A stretch of DNA of 64,000 nt from positions 636,343-700,342 of the forward strand of contig NZ_KI519420.1 of the NCBI RefSeq assembly GCF_000482465.1, read 5' to 3'. This DNA comes from Runella limosa DSM 17973. Lineage in GTDB: Bacteria; Bacteroidota; Bacteroidia; Cytophagales; Spirosomataceae. This document shows, one piece after another, positions 25,201 to 34,225 of the stretch; positions within the stretch are counted from its first letter, which is position 1; each line of letters opens with the position of its first letter. Below the pieces are notes generated by a model that searched no databases, was not told the DNA's origin, and saw only the letters and a program-made list of their open reading frames with translations. The position numbers and the translations under genes were made by a program.

Positions 25201-25494
25201 GTCAGCTGCCAAAGTAACGTTGATTTGGGTACGGTTGCCAACCGAAATTTCTTGAGAAACTGTACCAACAAAGCTAAACACTAATGTAGAGCTGTTAGAA
25301 GCATCTATTGAATAGCTTCCATTCCCGTCGGTATTCACACCTTTCGACGTACCCTTTACTACTACCGACACACCTGGCAGGGCACTCCCGTCCTCTGCCG
25401 AGGTCACTTTTCCTGTAATCTTGCGATCTTGAGCCACTACTGTGACACAACCTGCGCATATCAACAGGAAGCTCAGAAATAGAATTTTCCTCAT
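22204..25494 (-). CDS. SusC/RagA TonB-linked outer-membrane transporter
   Basis: A 1096-residue receptor with signal peptide (1-21), an N-terminal carboxypeptidase-D-like domain (ITGKVTSAEDGSALPGVSV), TonB box region and plug domain (VTAVGIQRDKKALAFAV to ANGVIVITTKAG), and a large barrel ending in the aromatic terminus NLTATF. It takes up a ligand delivered by the adjacent SusD with energy from TonB. Upstream is an unusually long (about 670 bp) AT-rich region containing eight TCTG repeats about 190 bp before the ATG. The size and domain order are standard. Confidence 0.95.
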   Translation of the reverse strand: MRKILFLSFLLICAGCVTVVAQDRKITGKVTSAEDGSALPGVSVVVKGTSKGVNTDGNGSYSIDASNSSTLVFSFVGTVSQEISVGNRTQINVTLAADTKQLSEVVVTAVGIQRDKKALAFAVSNVKGSDLQQRSEPDPLRALSGKVPGVNITAGNGAPGAGTRITIRGNNSFTGNNQPLFVVDGIPFDNGVNSTQGYNQNTVTSNRAYDIDPNNIESMTVLKGAAASALYGSRAANGVIVITTKAGSKSARKGLEVTYNSSYSMEKISSIPDYQNTYTQGSNQTYNGGFIGNWGTVFPSEVDRVNAALGFERYSKIIDPDYPAGTIPHPLVDQTVAYGAARYKTAFPELLQANGRGIAVPLQPYDIIGGFFRTGNVIENGVQINSTGDKTSLNASMSRTKNEGIIPNSSTDRTTLSFGGNATLVNGLNVSGSVAYTRTNQTSPQSGAGYYADYGGLASAGSIYGRLFYQPRNFDLAGYPFENPVDGSNVYFRALDNPLWTAKYNLYSSSVNRVYGNMALSYDVTPWLNLTARGGLNTYSEIRRNTIRPGGTFQPLGSVLRQDLTNTEVDFTFLATAQHDFTEKFNAKLLVGFNPNERSYSESGVAGSPVIDPNVMTTAATLTQTAYEYSRKRRLYGIFSELTLGYGNYAFITASVRQDHSSTLPAANNSYLYPAISGSLIVTDILALPKNIINFGKIRANYAKVGKDADPYQVNTAYNLSRTFYNGTAISTASLPSQLNNATLRPEFTSEVELGAELQFLNNRIGIDVAHFNRVSTDLIVTRQLPNTTGFNTEITNAGKISNKGWELGLTLVPVKLRNGFTWTSFVAYTRIRSKVEDAGPGGEIFIGGTGLSSLGTIFRNGLPYGQIYGSINARDENGNLLINPNTGLPIRAASASIIGDPNTRYTVGWTNTISFKGFNLNILLDYKAGGSLFSSTAASLLLRGQLKNSENREGMRVIPGVLGDPATYKPLLGDDGKPIKNTIAMSAFQYHFSDGYGAYGADEVNIYDASVVRLREISLGYEVPKTFLKKYLKVFGGLRASVSGRNLWFYAPNMLQGLNFDPEVLSNFSDSNIQGFDLGASPSTRRFGVNLTATF

Positions 25495-26165
<671 letters not shown>

Positions 26166-26930
26166 TTACTTTTTGGAGAGGGAAGAAAGAAGCATTGGTT
26201 GCTTGAGGGCACAACGATAACCTATCTGAAAAATCTCACGAGCTTTGCGCACGTCGAAAATATCATAACGGCCTACTTCTTTGGGTTCGAGCACAATATC
26301 ACAGCGTTGGAGCCTTTCTTGGGTTTTGTTGCGAACAGCCAAAAGCAAACTCCGTTCAATGATGGTGCGCGTAGAGTTGAGGGGTTTGTCCAAGGAATGT
26401 GGGTTACAGTTGGAAGCGATGAGAAAATCTGCCTGGCGGTCGAGTAGGGGTTCAATGGGAAGGTTATTGAGAACTGCCCCATCGACTAACATCCTTTTTT
26501 GAAAATTAACGGGGGCAAAGATACCTGGCAGGCAGCTTGAAGCCATAAGTGGGCGAATGAGCTCGCCCTGGTCAAAATAGACGATTTCGCCTTGTTCGAT
26601 GTCAGTAGCCGCCACAATGAGCGGTGTTTTGAGCTGGGCAAACGAATTATGGGGGAGTAATTGGAGGTATAAATCTTCAACTTTGTCCATTTTCAGTAAC
26701 CCTGGGGCTGAAAATGAGGGACGTAAGTATTTGAGAAAATTGGTCTTTAACAGAATTTGCAATACTTCGTCGGGGCTATATCCGTGAGCTACCAAAGTAC
26801 CTGCAATGGCTCCTGCGCTTGTGCCAGCAATAAAATCGGGGACGATTCCTTGTTCGTTCAATGCTTTAATAACGCCTAAGTGCATGATGCCACGGGCGCC
26901 TCCTCCCGACAGTACAAGTCCGATTTTCAT
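26166..26930 (-). CDS. Patatin-like phospholipase (RssA-like)
   Basis: A 254-residue serine lipid acyl hydrolase. The oxyanion motif GGGARG is at 9-14, the nucleophile is S38 in GTSAG, and the catalytic aspartate is in LVDGAVLNN (DGA motif). It has no signal peptide or barrel, so a cytoplasmic RssA/YchK-like enzyme is likely; the physiological lipid is unknown. It is monocistronic. Confidence 0.92.
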   Translation of the reverse strand: MKIGLVLSGGGARGIMHLGVIKALNEQGIVPDFIAGTSAGAIAGTLVAHGYSPDEVLQILLKTNFLKYLRPSFSAPGLLKMDKVEDLYLQLLPHNSFAQLKTPLIVAATDIEQGEIVYFDQGELIRPLMASSCLPGIFAPVNFQKRMLVDGAVLNNLPIEPLLDRQADFLIASNCNPHSLDKPLNSTRTIIERSLLLAVRNKTQERLQRCDIVLEPKEVGRYDIFDVRKAREIFQIGYRCALKQPMLLSSLSKK

Positions 26931-27017
26931 ATTATAGTTTTATATTTGTCGTCTGTATCGCAACAAATTTGTATAAAATAAAGATTCAATCATTCGTCAC
27001 TCGACAATATAAATAAC

Positions 27018-28175
27018 ATGTCTATTGATTTTACAACCCTTCCGTCGCCTTGTTTTGTATTGGAAGAGCGCTTATTGCGTCAGAATCTACAACTTATCAA
27101 AGGAGTGATGGACGAGGCTGGCTGCCAAATCATCTTGGCTTTGAAAGGTTTTTCGATGTTTAGTGCTTTCCCGATTGTCAAGGAATATTTGCCTGGCGCA
27201 ACGGCGAGTTCGCTAAACGAAATTAAACTGATTAATGAGTATTTAGGATACCCATCGCATACCTACATTCCAGCCTATAAAGACAACGAGTTTGATGAAG
27301 TATTGGAGCGCAGTAGTCACATTACCTTCAATTCGCTTTCTCAATGGAACCGTTTTAAAGACAAAGTAAGTGCTTACAATGCCACTCACCCAGAGGCAAG
27401 TGTCTCGTGTGGGATTCGGGTCAACCCGCAGTATTCGGAAGTAGATACTGACATGTACAATCCATGCGTGCCTGGCTCACGCTTGGGCGTGACTCGCGAC
27501 CACTTTGGAGAAACGCTTCCTGAGGGTATTGAAGGTATTCATTTTCATACACTTTGCGAAAACGGCTCGGATGTGCTTGAGAGAACATTGGAAGCCTTGG
27601 AAGCGCGGTTTGGAGATTTGTTGCACCAAGCCAAATGGCTAAACATGGGCGGTGGCCACCTAATGACGCGTGAAGGCTACGATATTCCAAAACTCATTCA
27701 ATCGGTAAAAAGGTTAAAAGAAAAATACCAATTAGATGTTATTTTAGAGCCAGGTTCGGCGATTGCTTGGAGAACGGGCTATTTGACTTCCACGGTTTTG
27801 GATATTGTCAATAGCCAAGGGATTGAGGTGGCGATTTTAGATACCTCGTTTGCGGCGCACATGCCCGATACCCTTGAAATGCCTTACAAGCCGCGTATTT
27901 TGGGGGCTTACCATGAGCCACAGGTAGGAAAACCAACCTATCGCCTGGGCGGAATGACTTGCTTGGCGGGGGATTTTATGGGAGATTATTCCTTTGACCA
28001 GCCGCTCGAAATCGGGCAAACGTTGGTATTTGATGACATGATTCACTACACAATGGTCAAAACGACGACCTTTAACGGGGTAAATTTGCCCTCGATTGGT
28101 ATATTTCAGCAAAATGGTACTTTTAAACTTGTCAAAGAATATGGCTACGATAGTTTCAAAGATCGTTTGAGTTAG
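27018..28175 (+). CDS. nspC: Carboxynorspermidine decarboxylase
   Basis: A 385-residue PLP enzyme of the alanine-racemase-fold (group IV) decarboxylases. K43 in LALKGFSMF is the expected PLP lysine; GIRVNPQYSEVDTDMYNPC and GIHFHTLCENG match carboxy(nor)spermidine decarboxylases, and LEPGSAIAW is the PLP phosphate-binding segment. It would make spermidine or norspermidine by decarboxylating the carboxy form. The partner carboxynorspermidine synthase is not in the window. Confidence 0.93.
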   Translation: MSIDFTTLPSPCFVLEERLLRQNLQLIKGVMDEAGCQIILALKGFSMFSAFPIVKEYLPGATASSLNEIKLINEYLGYPSHTYIPAYKDNEFDEVLERSSHITFNSLSQWNRFKDKVSAYNATHPEASVSCGIRVNPQYSEVDTDMYNPCVPGSRLGVTRDHFGETLPEGIEGIHFHTLCENGSDVLERTLEALEARFGDLLHQAKWLNMGGGHLMTREGYDIPKLIQSVKRLKEKYQLDVILEPGSAIAWRTGYLTSTVLDIVNSQGIEVAILDTSFAAHMPDTLEMPYKPRILGAYHEPQVGKPTYRLGGMTCLAGDFMGDYSFDQPLEIGQTLVFDDMIHYTMVKTTTFNGVNLPSIGIFQQNGTFKLVKEYGYDSFKDRLS

Positions 28176-28234
28176 GCCAAGTATAATGTACTCAAATTTA
28201 ATAGACTATAGAAAAAAGTCGTAAAAAATATGAG

Positions 28235-28259
28235 TTGAACATGATAATCTATTGTTCAA
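28235..28259 (+). promoter_or_regulatory. Candidate operator (inverted repeat) upstream of the Rrf2 gene
   Basis: TTGAACA at 28235-28241 and TGTTCAA at 28253-28259 form a 7-11-7 inverted repeat ending 6 bp before a -7 box. The position would block polymerase, suggesting autoregulation by the Rrf2 protein encoded 60 bp downstream. Confidence 0.45.
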
Positions 28260-28265
28260 ATCGAC

Positions 28266-28273
28266 TAGATTTG
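28266..28273 (+). promoter_or_regulatory. Candidate -7 element of the Rrf2 gene
   Basis: TAGATTTG matches the TAnnTTTG consensus, 48 bp before the Rrf2 ATG and immediately after the inverted repeat at 28235-28259. Confidence 0.45.
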
Positions 28274-28320
28274 CAAAAAAGTCTTTTTCGTTTATAACCC
28301 TCAACCATAATGATTAACTC

Positions 28321-28731
28321 ATGATTTCTAAAAAAGCCAAATACGCCCTCAAAGCTTTGAAAGTTTTGACTGAAGAGCACGGCAAAGGCCCTGTGCTTAT
28401 TTCTCATATTGCAGAGCGCGAAAATATACCTAAGAAGTTTTTAGAGGCTATTCTGTTGGAACTGCGTAATCACGGTATTTTATCAAGCCAAAAAGGCAAA
28501 GGCGGAGGGTACATGCTGAGAGTTGATCCAGAACGTGTCAATTTTGCGCAAGTGATTCGGGTTATTGATGGGCCCATTGCCCCAACGCCGTGTGTGTCTT
28601 TGCATTTTTATGTAAAATGCGACGACTGCATCGACGAAGCTACCTGTGCTCTACGACCTATCATGGAAAATGTTCGGGATGCAAACTTGGGCGTATATGA
28701 AGCAACAACGCTTTCAATTTTTGTGAAATAG
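28321..28731 (+). CDS. Rrf2 family transcriptional regulator
   Basis: A 136-residue regulator with an N-terminal winged helix (KYALKALKVL; IPKKFLEAILLELR; GKGGGYML) characteristic of Rrf2. Four cysteines, C91, C100, C103 and C109, follow the wing; Rrf2 proteins such as IscR and NsrR hold an Fe-S cluster with cysteines in this region, so cluster sensing is possible though the spacing differs from IscR. No clear target gene is adjacent; the next gene is a small membrane protein. A candidate operator lies in its own promoter. Confidence 0.9.
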   Translation: MISKKAKYALKALKVLTEEHGKGPVLISHIAERENIPKKFLEAILLELRNHGILSSQKGKGGGYMLRVDPERVNFAQVIRVIDGPIAPTPCVSLHFYVKCDDCIDEATCALRPIMENVRDANLGVYEATTLSIFVK

Positions 28732-28802
28732 TTGAAAGTCTGGTATTTAGTCAACAATTAACAGATAACAGTGGCTCGCCACTTTAAACAACCCAATCCC
28801 AA

Positions 28803-29216
28803 ATGGAAATTCTCGTTCGTGCCCACTCAGGCTTGCGATATGTCGTATTAGGGCTTTTGATAGCGGCTATTATTACGGCATTCGGTAAGAAAAGTGAAAG
28901 CAATGCCCCGTATTCTAAAGTGTATTTGTTTGCCATGATTGCGACGCATACACAATTACTTATCGGTTTGATTTTGTACTTCATGAACATTGGTGTGAAA
29001 GTACGATTTGATATGATGAGCGATAAATTTTACCGCTTTTTTGCCGTTGAGCACCTTGTTGGGATGCTTATTGCCGTAGCTCTTATTACGGTCGGCAACG
29101 CCCAAGGAAAAAAAGGAAACCACGCAAAGGTGTTTACGTTTTACTTAATCGCACTCGTAGTTATTTTCTTGTCTATTCCTTGGCCTTTCCGCAACTTGGG
29201 TTCAGGTTGGTTTTAG
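28803..29216 (+). CDS. Small four-helix membrane protein
   Basis: A 137-residue protein with four hydrophobic segments (about 12-28, 41-61, 84-101 and 111-127). Histidines are placed at or near helices (H8, H49, H85, with H108 before the last), reminiscent of b-type cytochrome or heme-handling membrane proteins, but no diagnostic motif is present. It lies 72 bp after the Rrf2 gene and could share its transcript. Followed by a strong terminator. Confidence 0.75.
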   Translation: MEILVRAHSGLRYVVLGLLIAAIITAFGKKSESNAPYSKVYLFAMIATHTQLLIGLILYFMNIGVKVRFDMMSDKFYRFFAVEHLVGMLIAVALITVGNAQGKKGNHAKVFTFYLIALVVIFLSIPWPFRNLGSGWF

Positions 29217-29280
29217 TACGCGTTCAGACGCCAGTCAGATCGAACCTGCGATTTTAATATTCAGTCTGACTTAGAGGCTA

Positions 29281-29337
29281 CAAACAAAAATTGGCCAAAT
29301 AAAGGTATGCAACCTTTATTTGGCCAATTTTTGTTTG
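29281..29337. terminator. Perfect 26-bp inverted repeat terminator
   Basis: Arms 29281-29306 and 29312-29337 are exact complements around a 5-nt loop, with TTGGCCAA-type cores and T-rich flank. It ends the Rrf2/membrane-protein unit and is unusually long and perfect for an intrinsic terminator. Confidence 0.85.
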
Positions 29338-29397
29338 AAAAGCATCTGACATTTTCGTATATTAGCCACAGATTCAGAATTTTAACCCTCCCTGCCC

Positions 29398-30147
29398 ATG
29401 AAACACGGTTACGCGCTTGCTGGATTGTTGTGGTGGTTTTCGTTGTCGTCAGGATTTTGCCAAAACCGCCTTTTTAAAGGACACTGGTACGTAGGTACCG
29501 ACGTTGGTATTTTAAGTAGCCAAACCCGCATGGTGGCGGGGGAACTCCAGAAATATAGCTCAGGAGGGTCGGGGATTATGCCCATCTACGGCCTCAAAGT
29601 AGGAAGAATCTTGAACCCTTATTTTTCGGTAGAAACGGGGGCGTATGCTTTACCGCTCAATCTTGTCTATCTATACCAAACCGACCGAGTCATTGGAACC
29701 AACTCCTTTCGTTTCTTGAGTATCCCTATTCGTGCCAACTGGCGAGTACGGGTTTTTCATGATAAACTGGAAGCACACCTCGGTGCAGGGTTACAATACG
29801 TTCGTTCTAATACACCCTATAATTTTACGAAATTTAGTGGCCTAATCACGTCGCGTGGGCATACATGGACTGATTCGTTGGCGTATTCAGGTTCGGTTGG
29901 GGTGGTTCGCCAACATTCAATCAATGCCGAACTCAATGCAGGTATTCATTGGGCATTGTCACGCCGTTGGACATTGAGCATGTATGCGCGTCAAATGTTC
30001 GGAATGATGAACATTGCGCAGATGGAAGTGGCGATTAAAAATAACCAAGAACCCACCGATAAAGCAAGGTTTGTCTCCAAAGGCGCGGGCTTTACTACTG
30101 GTGTAGGTATCCGATACAACCTTGCTCCTAAACGACGTTTCAACTAG
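29398..30147 (+). CDS. Outer-membrane beta-barrel protein
   Basis: A 249-residue exported protein. Residues 1-21 are a signal peptide (ending SSGFCQ). The rest shows alternating beta strands with glycine/aromatic patterns (HWYVGTDVGIL; YFSVETGAYALP; LEAHLGAGLQYV) and a final strand GFTTGVGIRYNLAP, as in small 8-strand porin-like barrels. Specific function unknown. It is followed 12 bp later by the M28 peptidase gene, probably in one transcript. Confidence 0.78.
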   Translation: MKHGYALAGLLWWFSLSSGFCQNRLFKGHWYVGTDVGILSSQTRMVAGELQKYSSGGSGIMPIYGLKVGRILNPYFSVETGAYALPLNLVYLYQTDRVIGTNSFRFLSIPIRANWRVRVFHDKLEAHLGAGLQYVRSNTPYNFTKFSGLITSRGHTWTDSLAYSGSVGVVRQHSINAELNAGIHWALSRRWTLSMYARQMFGMMNIAQMEVAIKNNQEPTDKARFVSKGAGFTTGVGIRYNLAPKRRFN

Positions 30148-30159
30148 CCCCCAGTACGA

Positions 30160-31305
30160 ATGGCTTTACAAACATCCTCACTTTTAAGACAGCTCACTGC
30201 TTTTTCGCACCGTGGTGTTGGAAGTAGCTCAAACACAAAAACGGCGACCCTCATTGCCGAAATCCTTCACAAAAACGGCTTTACCGTTGAAAAACAAGCA
30301 TTTCAAACCCCAGCGACTTACGTTCCTATTATTTATTGGTTGATTGGGGTTTTGGCGATTGGGCTGTTGAGTGTACAGTGGTGGGGAATAGTTTCAGTGC
30401 TTTTGGTGGCTATCGCTGCGGTTAATGGAGTTCTCTACTTCGATTGGCGGCCCTCTTGGTTGCTATACGCCCCGCCTTTGGTGCGTGCCGAGAACGTGAT
30501 TGGGCGTTATGGAAAAAAAGCCAATGGCCAAAAAGTGATTTTGATGGCACATTTCGACTCTGCTCCTGTCTCTTTTTTGTACCGACGCCAAACCAAAGAT
30601 GGCTTTCGTAATTCCATTCGGGCAACTATGATTTTGATGGCATTGTCGGTTTCGGTTGTAGGGTTAAGTTATCATTTGCCCCAAAACCAGTATCTATTGG
30701 TGATTCGGGTGTTGTTAGTTACTTATTTTCTGGGGCAAGCCATTTTGGGAACGGTAGGGTTTTGGCAAAAAGGGTTTACCAACGGTGCGAGTGACAATGC
30801 CACGGGTGTGGTGGCTGCGTTGGCAACTGCGGAGAAGTTGAAGGCGTTACTGAAAGATACTGAGATAGAAGTCGTACTTACCAATGCCGAAGAGGCAGGC
30901 ATGATAGGAGCCTATCATTACTTTCAGAAAAAGTTTGATAAAAGCCGCCAAAATTACCTTATCAACTTCGATACCTTGGGTAACGGCCAGTTGAATATCA
31001 TTACAAAAACAGGCAGTTTGTCGTTGATTGAATACAACAATGACCTAACAAAAGCGGCACTGGCATTGATTGAAACCCAGCCCCAATTTAAAGAAATAGC
31101 CGTAGGCGACTGGCATACGGCTGATTTTGACTCCGCTTGGTTTGTCAGAGCAGGGATTCCTTGCATGACGCTCTCGGCCTTAGACGCCGAGGGAACCATG
31201 CCTAATATTCGCCGCCCAGAAGATACCATTGACCATGTGGACGAAGCTCCCATGCACCAAGCGATAGATTTTGCGGTGGCGATTGCCCAAAAAATTTCTC
31301 AGTAA
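30160..31305 (+). CDS. M28 family zinc peptidase with membrane segments
   Basis: A 381-residue aminopeptidase-like protein. Zinc-site elements are visible: H and D in LMAHFDSAP, D in GASDNATGV, the EE pair in NAEEAGMIG, D in NFDTLG, and H in DWHTADFDS. Hydrophobic stretches near 52-90 and 158-200 are likely membrane helices inserted between the peptidase strands, an arrangement found in membrane M28 proteins. Substrate is unknown. Catalytic residues look intact. Confidence 0.87.
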   Translation: MALQTSSLLRQLTAFSHRGVGSSSNTKTATLIAEILHKNGFTVEKQAFQTPATYVPIIYWLIGVLAIGLLSVQWWGIVSVLLVAIAAVNGVLYFDWRPSWLLYAPPLVRAENVIGRYGKKANGQKVILMAHFDSAPVSFLYRRQTKDGFRNSIRATMILMALSVSVVGLSYHLPQNQYLLVIRVLLVTYFLGQAILGTVGFWQKGFTNGASDNATGVVAALATAEKLKALLKDTEIEVVLTNAEEAGMIGAYHYFQKKFDKSRQNYLINFDTLGNGQLNIITKTGSLSLIEYNNDLTKAALALIETQPQFKEIAVGDWHTADFDSAWFVRAGIPCMTLSALDAEGTMPNIRRPEDTIDHVDEAPMHQAIDFAVAIAQKISQ

Positions 31306-31314
31306 TTATTGGCT

Positions 31315-31971
31315 CTATTTGGAATAATTTCGGTATTCCTTTGTCCAGTTGTAAGCCCCAAAAGCGGCGATAAAACAGAAAATAAAGTAAAGCAAAGCAT
31401 ACAGCTTCACGTCTTTGAGGGAATACATGTAGGTAGAAATGGCATCGACCAAAAGCCACACGTACCATGCTTCAATTTTTTTGCGAATGAGCATAAAAGT
31501 AGCGACAATGCTCATCACCGTAGTGAAAGAATCCATGTAAGGAAACGCGCTGGGCTGACTAAATAAGGTAGGAAGTAATCCGTGCAAGTTTTTGGCAAAA
31601 GTGCCTAAGAGTGCTGTACAAATAAGCCCACCGACGCCCAAGAAAAGCCATTGTTGAACCGATAATTTACTAATCCTAAGTTCGTTTTTGAGGTTAGCTT
31701 CTGCTGCCTGCGGGTATTTCCATTGCCACCATCCGATGAGGTTGGTAATGAAAAAGAACACCTGCAAAAACATATCGGGATATAATTGTATCTGATAAAA
31801 CAACACAAAAGCCAGTACGACGTTGACCAAGCCAATGATCCAGCTCCACACATTTTCACGGGCTGAAAGCCAAACCGCCACGCCACCAGTGATTGTTGCC
31901 CAAAATTCGAGGTGGCTCATTTGGTAGCCTAATGCCTCAAAAAAGATGTTATTGATGTCAAAAAAATCCAT
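31315..31971 (-). CDS. pnuC: Nicotinamide riboside/mononucleotide transporter PnuC
   Basis: A 218-residue inner-membrane protein with about seven helices and PnuC hallmarks: TGGVAVWLSARENVWSW, NLIGWWQWKYP and AWYVWLLVDAISTYMY. It imports nicotinamide riboside by facilitated diffusion for NAD salvage. The nadR kinase often found beside it is absent here. No riboswitch was recognised in the 141-bp upstream gap. It converges with the M28 gene with 9 bp between stops. Confidence 0.93.
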   Translation of the reverse strand: MDFFDINNIFFEALGYQMSHLEFWATITGGVAVWLSARENVWSWIIGLVNVVLAFVLFYQIQLYPDMFLQVFFFITNLIGWWQWKYPQAAEANLKNELRISKLSVQQWLFLGVGGLICTALLGTFAKNLHGLLPTLFSQPSAFPYMDSFTTVMSIVATFMLIRKKIEAWYVWLLVDAISTYMYSLKDVKLYALLYFIFCFIAAFGAYNWTKEYRNYSK

Positions 31972-32112
31972 TTGTGTAGGTAGCCCGTTAAAGATGTAGG
32001 GTGAGTATTTTAATGTGAAAAAGATTTTTTAAACTTAATAGTACAATTATGGCTCGAAAAAATCTATTTTGCGGCATATAACCTATAGTGAACCAACTCT
32101 AAGCTCAATATT

Positions 32113-34146
32113 ATGGCAAAATCAACCAAAACAAAAAAAGAAGTTGTAGCCGAACCCTCTGTCCCTAAAAAAACGCGCAAGAAAGCCGAACCCGTTATAG
32201 AAGCAGCAGAAACTGCCGAAATAGCCGTGGAGTTGAAAAATGTTGAAGAATATTCCCTGTTTTCCGAATTTGATATTTACCTTTTTAAATCAGGAAAGCA
32301 CTACAAACTGTACGAAAAACTCGGTTCGCACGTCGTCGAGTTCAAAGGTATCATTGGTACTTACTTTGCAGTATGGGCACCCAATGCGCGTTTCGTCTCG
32401 GTGATTGGAAATTTTAACGGCTGGAACCGTGGAAGCCATCCACTAAGCGCTCGCTGGGATGGCTCGGGTATTTGGGAAGGGTTTATCCCCAATATTGGTC
32501 GTGGCGAAGTTTACAAATACTTTATTCACTCCAATAACCACGGCCAAGACCTCGAAAAAGCGGATCCGTTTGCTTTGTGGTGCGAAGTTGCACCCAAGAC
32601 GGCCTCGGTGGTTTGGGATACGTGGTACGAATGGCAAGACGAAGCCTGGATGCGCGACCGTCGCAAGAATAATGCCCTCAATGCACCAATGTCGGTCTAT
32701 GAAGTGCATTTGGGCTCGTGGATGCGTGACCCCGCTGATCCAGAGCGTTTCCTTAATTATCGCGAGATTGCCGACGCAATGGTGCCTTACGTCAAGGAAA
32801 TGGGCTTCACGCACGTAGAGTTTATGCCCATCATGGAAGCGCCCTATCCGCCATCGTGGGGGTATCAAATCACAGGCTATTTCTCGTGTGCGTCGCGCAT
32901 GGGAGCGCCGCAAGATTTGATGTACCTGATTGAAAAACTTCACGAAGCGGGCGTTGGGGTGTTGATGGACTGGGTGCCTTCTCACTTCCCTGGCGATGCG
33001 TACGGCTTGTACAATTTTGACGGAACACACCTCTACGAACACGCCGACCCACGCAAAGGCTATCACCCCGACTGGAAAAGCTACATCTTTAACTATGGCC
33101 GCAACGAAGTGCGCTCGTTTTTGATTTCTAATGCTTTGTTCTGGTTGGAACGCTACCACGCCGATGGTTTGCGGGTAGATGCTGTGGCGTCGATGCTGTA
33201 CCTCGACTACTCACGCAAACACGGCGAATGGATTCCCAACGAATTTGGAGGTCGTGAAAACCTAGAAGCGATTTCGCTCTTGCGCGAAATGAACGAAGCG
33301 GTTTACAAAGAATTTCCTGATGTTCAAACCATTGCCGAAGAATCGACGGCATTCCCTGGAGTTTCTCGTCCCGTGTATTTGGGCGGCTTGGGATTTGGAA
33401 TGAAGTGGATGATGGGCTGGATGAACGACACCTTGAAGTATTTCGAAAAAGACCCAATGTATCGTCGTTGGCACCAAGACCAAATCACCTTTAGTTTGGT
33501 CTATGCCTTCTCCGAAAACTTTATGTTGCCACTTTCGCACGATGAAGTGGTGTATGGAAAGGGCTCGCTGATTGGAAAAATGCCAGGTGATGATTGGCAA
33601 CGTTTTGCCAACCTCCGTTTGTTGTTTACGTACATGTACACGCACCCTGGAACGAAGCTAGTATTCATGGGTGGGGAGTTTGGACAAGAACGCGAATGGA
33701 ATTTCCAGCAGTCGCTCGACTGGCATTTGCTCAACCATGGTTCGCACCAAGGGATGAAAGCCTGTATGAAGGCACTCAACCAAACACTGCGTAGTCAGCC
33801 AGCTTTACACGATTATAACTTCTCACCCGAAGGGTTTGAGTGGATCGATGCCCAAGACCGCGACAACTCGATTGTGATTTATATGCGCAAAGGCATTAAT
33901 CCAAGCGATACGATAGTGGTTGTGCTCAACATGACGCCAACGCCACAGTATCAATACCGCATAGGTGTTCCTGCGGCGGGTAGTTGGGAAGAAGTGTTTA
34001 ACAGCGATTCGACTACGTATTTTGGTAGTGGCGTGAGCAATACCACGCCGATTGAGGCCGAGCCTACCAAGTGGCATGGGCGGGAGCAGTCGATGTTGAT
34101 TACGATTCCACCGTTGGCGGGTATCGTGTTGAAGAGAAAAAGCTAA
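32113..34146 (+). CDS. glgB: 1,4-alpha-glucan branching enzyme
   Basis: A 677-residue GH13 enzyme making alpha-1,6 branches in glycogen. An N-terminal lysine/alanine-rich extension (about 1-40) precedes a CBM48 domain (YFAVWAPNARFVSVIGNFNGW). The catalytic barrel has VEFMPIMEAPYPPSWGY, DWVPSHF, the nucleophile region DGLRVDAVASMLYLDY, acid IAEESTAFPG and LSHDEVVYGKGS. The alpha-all-beta C-terminal domain is present. The charged low-complexity start is unusual for GlgB; function otherwise secure. A terminator follows at 34168. Confidence 0.96.
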   Translation: MAKSTKTKKEVVAEPSVPKKTRKKAEPVIEAAETAEIAVELKNVEEYSLFSEFDIYLFKSGKHYKLYEKLGSHVVEFKGIIGTYFAVWAPNARFVSVIGNFNGWNRGSHPLSARWDGSGIWEGFIPNIGRGEVYKYFIHSNNHGQDLEKADPFALWCEVAPKTASVVWDTWYEWQDEAWMRDRRKNNALNAPMSVYEVHLGSWMRDPADPERFLNYREIADAMVPYVKEMGFTHVEFMPIMEAPYPPSWGYQITGYFSCASRMGAPQDLMYLIEKLHEAGVGVLMDWVPSHFPGDAYGLYNFDGTHLYEHADPRKGYHPDWKSYIFNYGRNEVRSFLISNALFWLERYHADGLRVDAVASMLYLDYSRKHGEWIPNEFGGRENLEAISLLREMNEAVYKEFPDVQTIAEESTAFPGVSRPVYLGGLGFGMKWMMGWMNDTLKYFEKDPMYRRWHQDQITFSLVYAFSENFMLPLSHDEVVYGKGSLIGKMPGDDWQRFANLRLLFTYMYTHPGTKLVFMGGEFGQEREWNFQQSLDWHLLNHGSHQGMKACMKALNQTLRSQPALHDYNFSPEGFEWIDAQDRDNSIVIYMRKGINPSDTIVVVLNMTPTPQYQYRIGVPAAGSWEEVFNSDSTTYFGSGVSNTTPIEAEPTKWHGREQSMLITIPPLAGIVLKRKS

Positions 34147-34167
34147 AGAAGATAACTGATTTTGTTG

Positions 34168-34204
34168 ACGCTTCCCCAAACTCTTTGCAGAGTTGGGGAA
34201 GCGT
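34168..34204. terminator. Terminator after glgB
   Basis: Arms 34168-34184 and 34189-34204 pair with a single bulged base (ACGCTTCCCC core) and a 4-nt loop, followed by TTTTTA. It separates convergent glgB and the barrel protein gene. Confidence 0.85.
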
Positions 34205-34225
34205 TTTTATTTGTAAGGTATTGAG

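Noticed and set aside
32443-33159. Long open frame antisense to glgB
   Set aside because: Composition mirrors the codon structure of glgB; no domain or signal, typical shadow frame.
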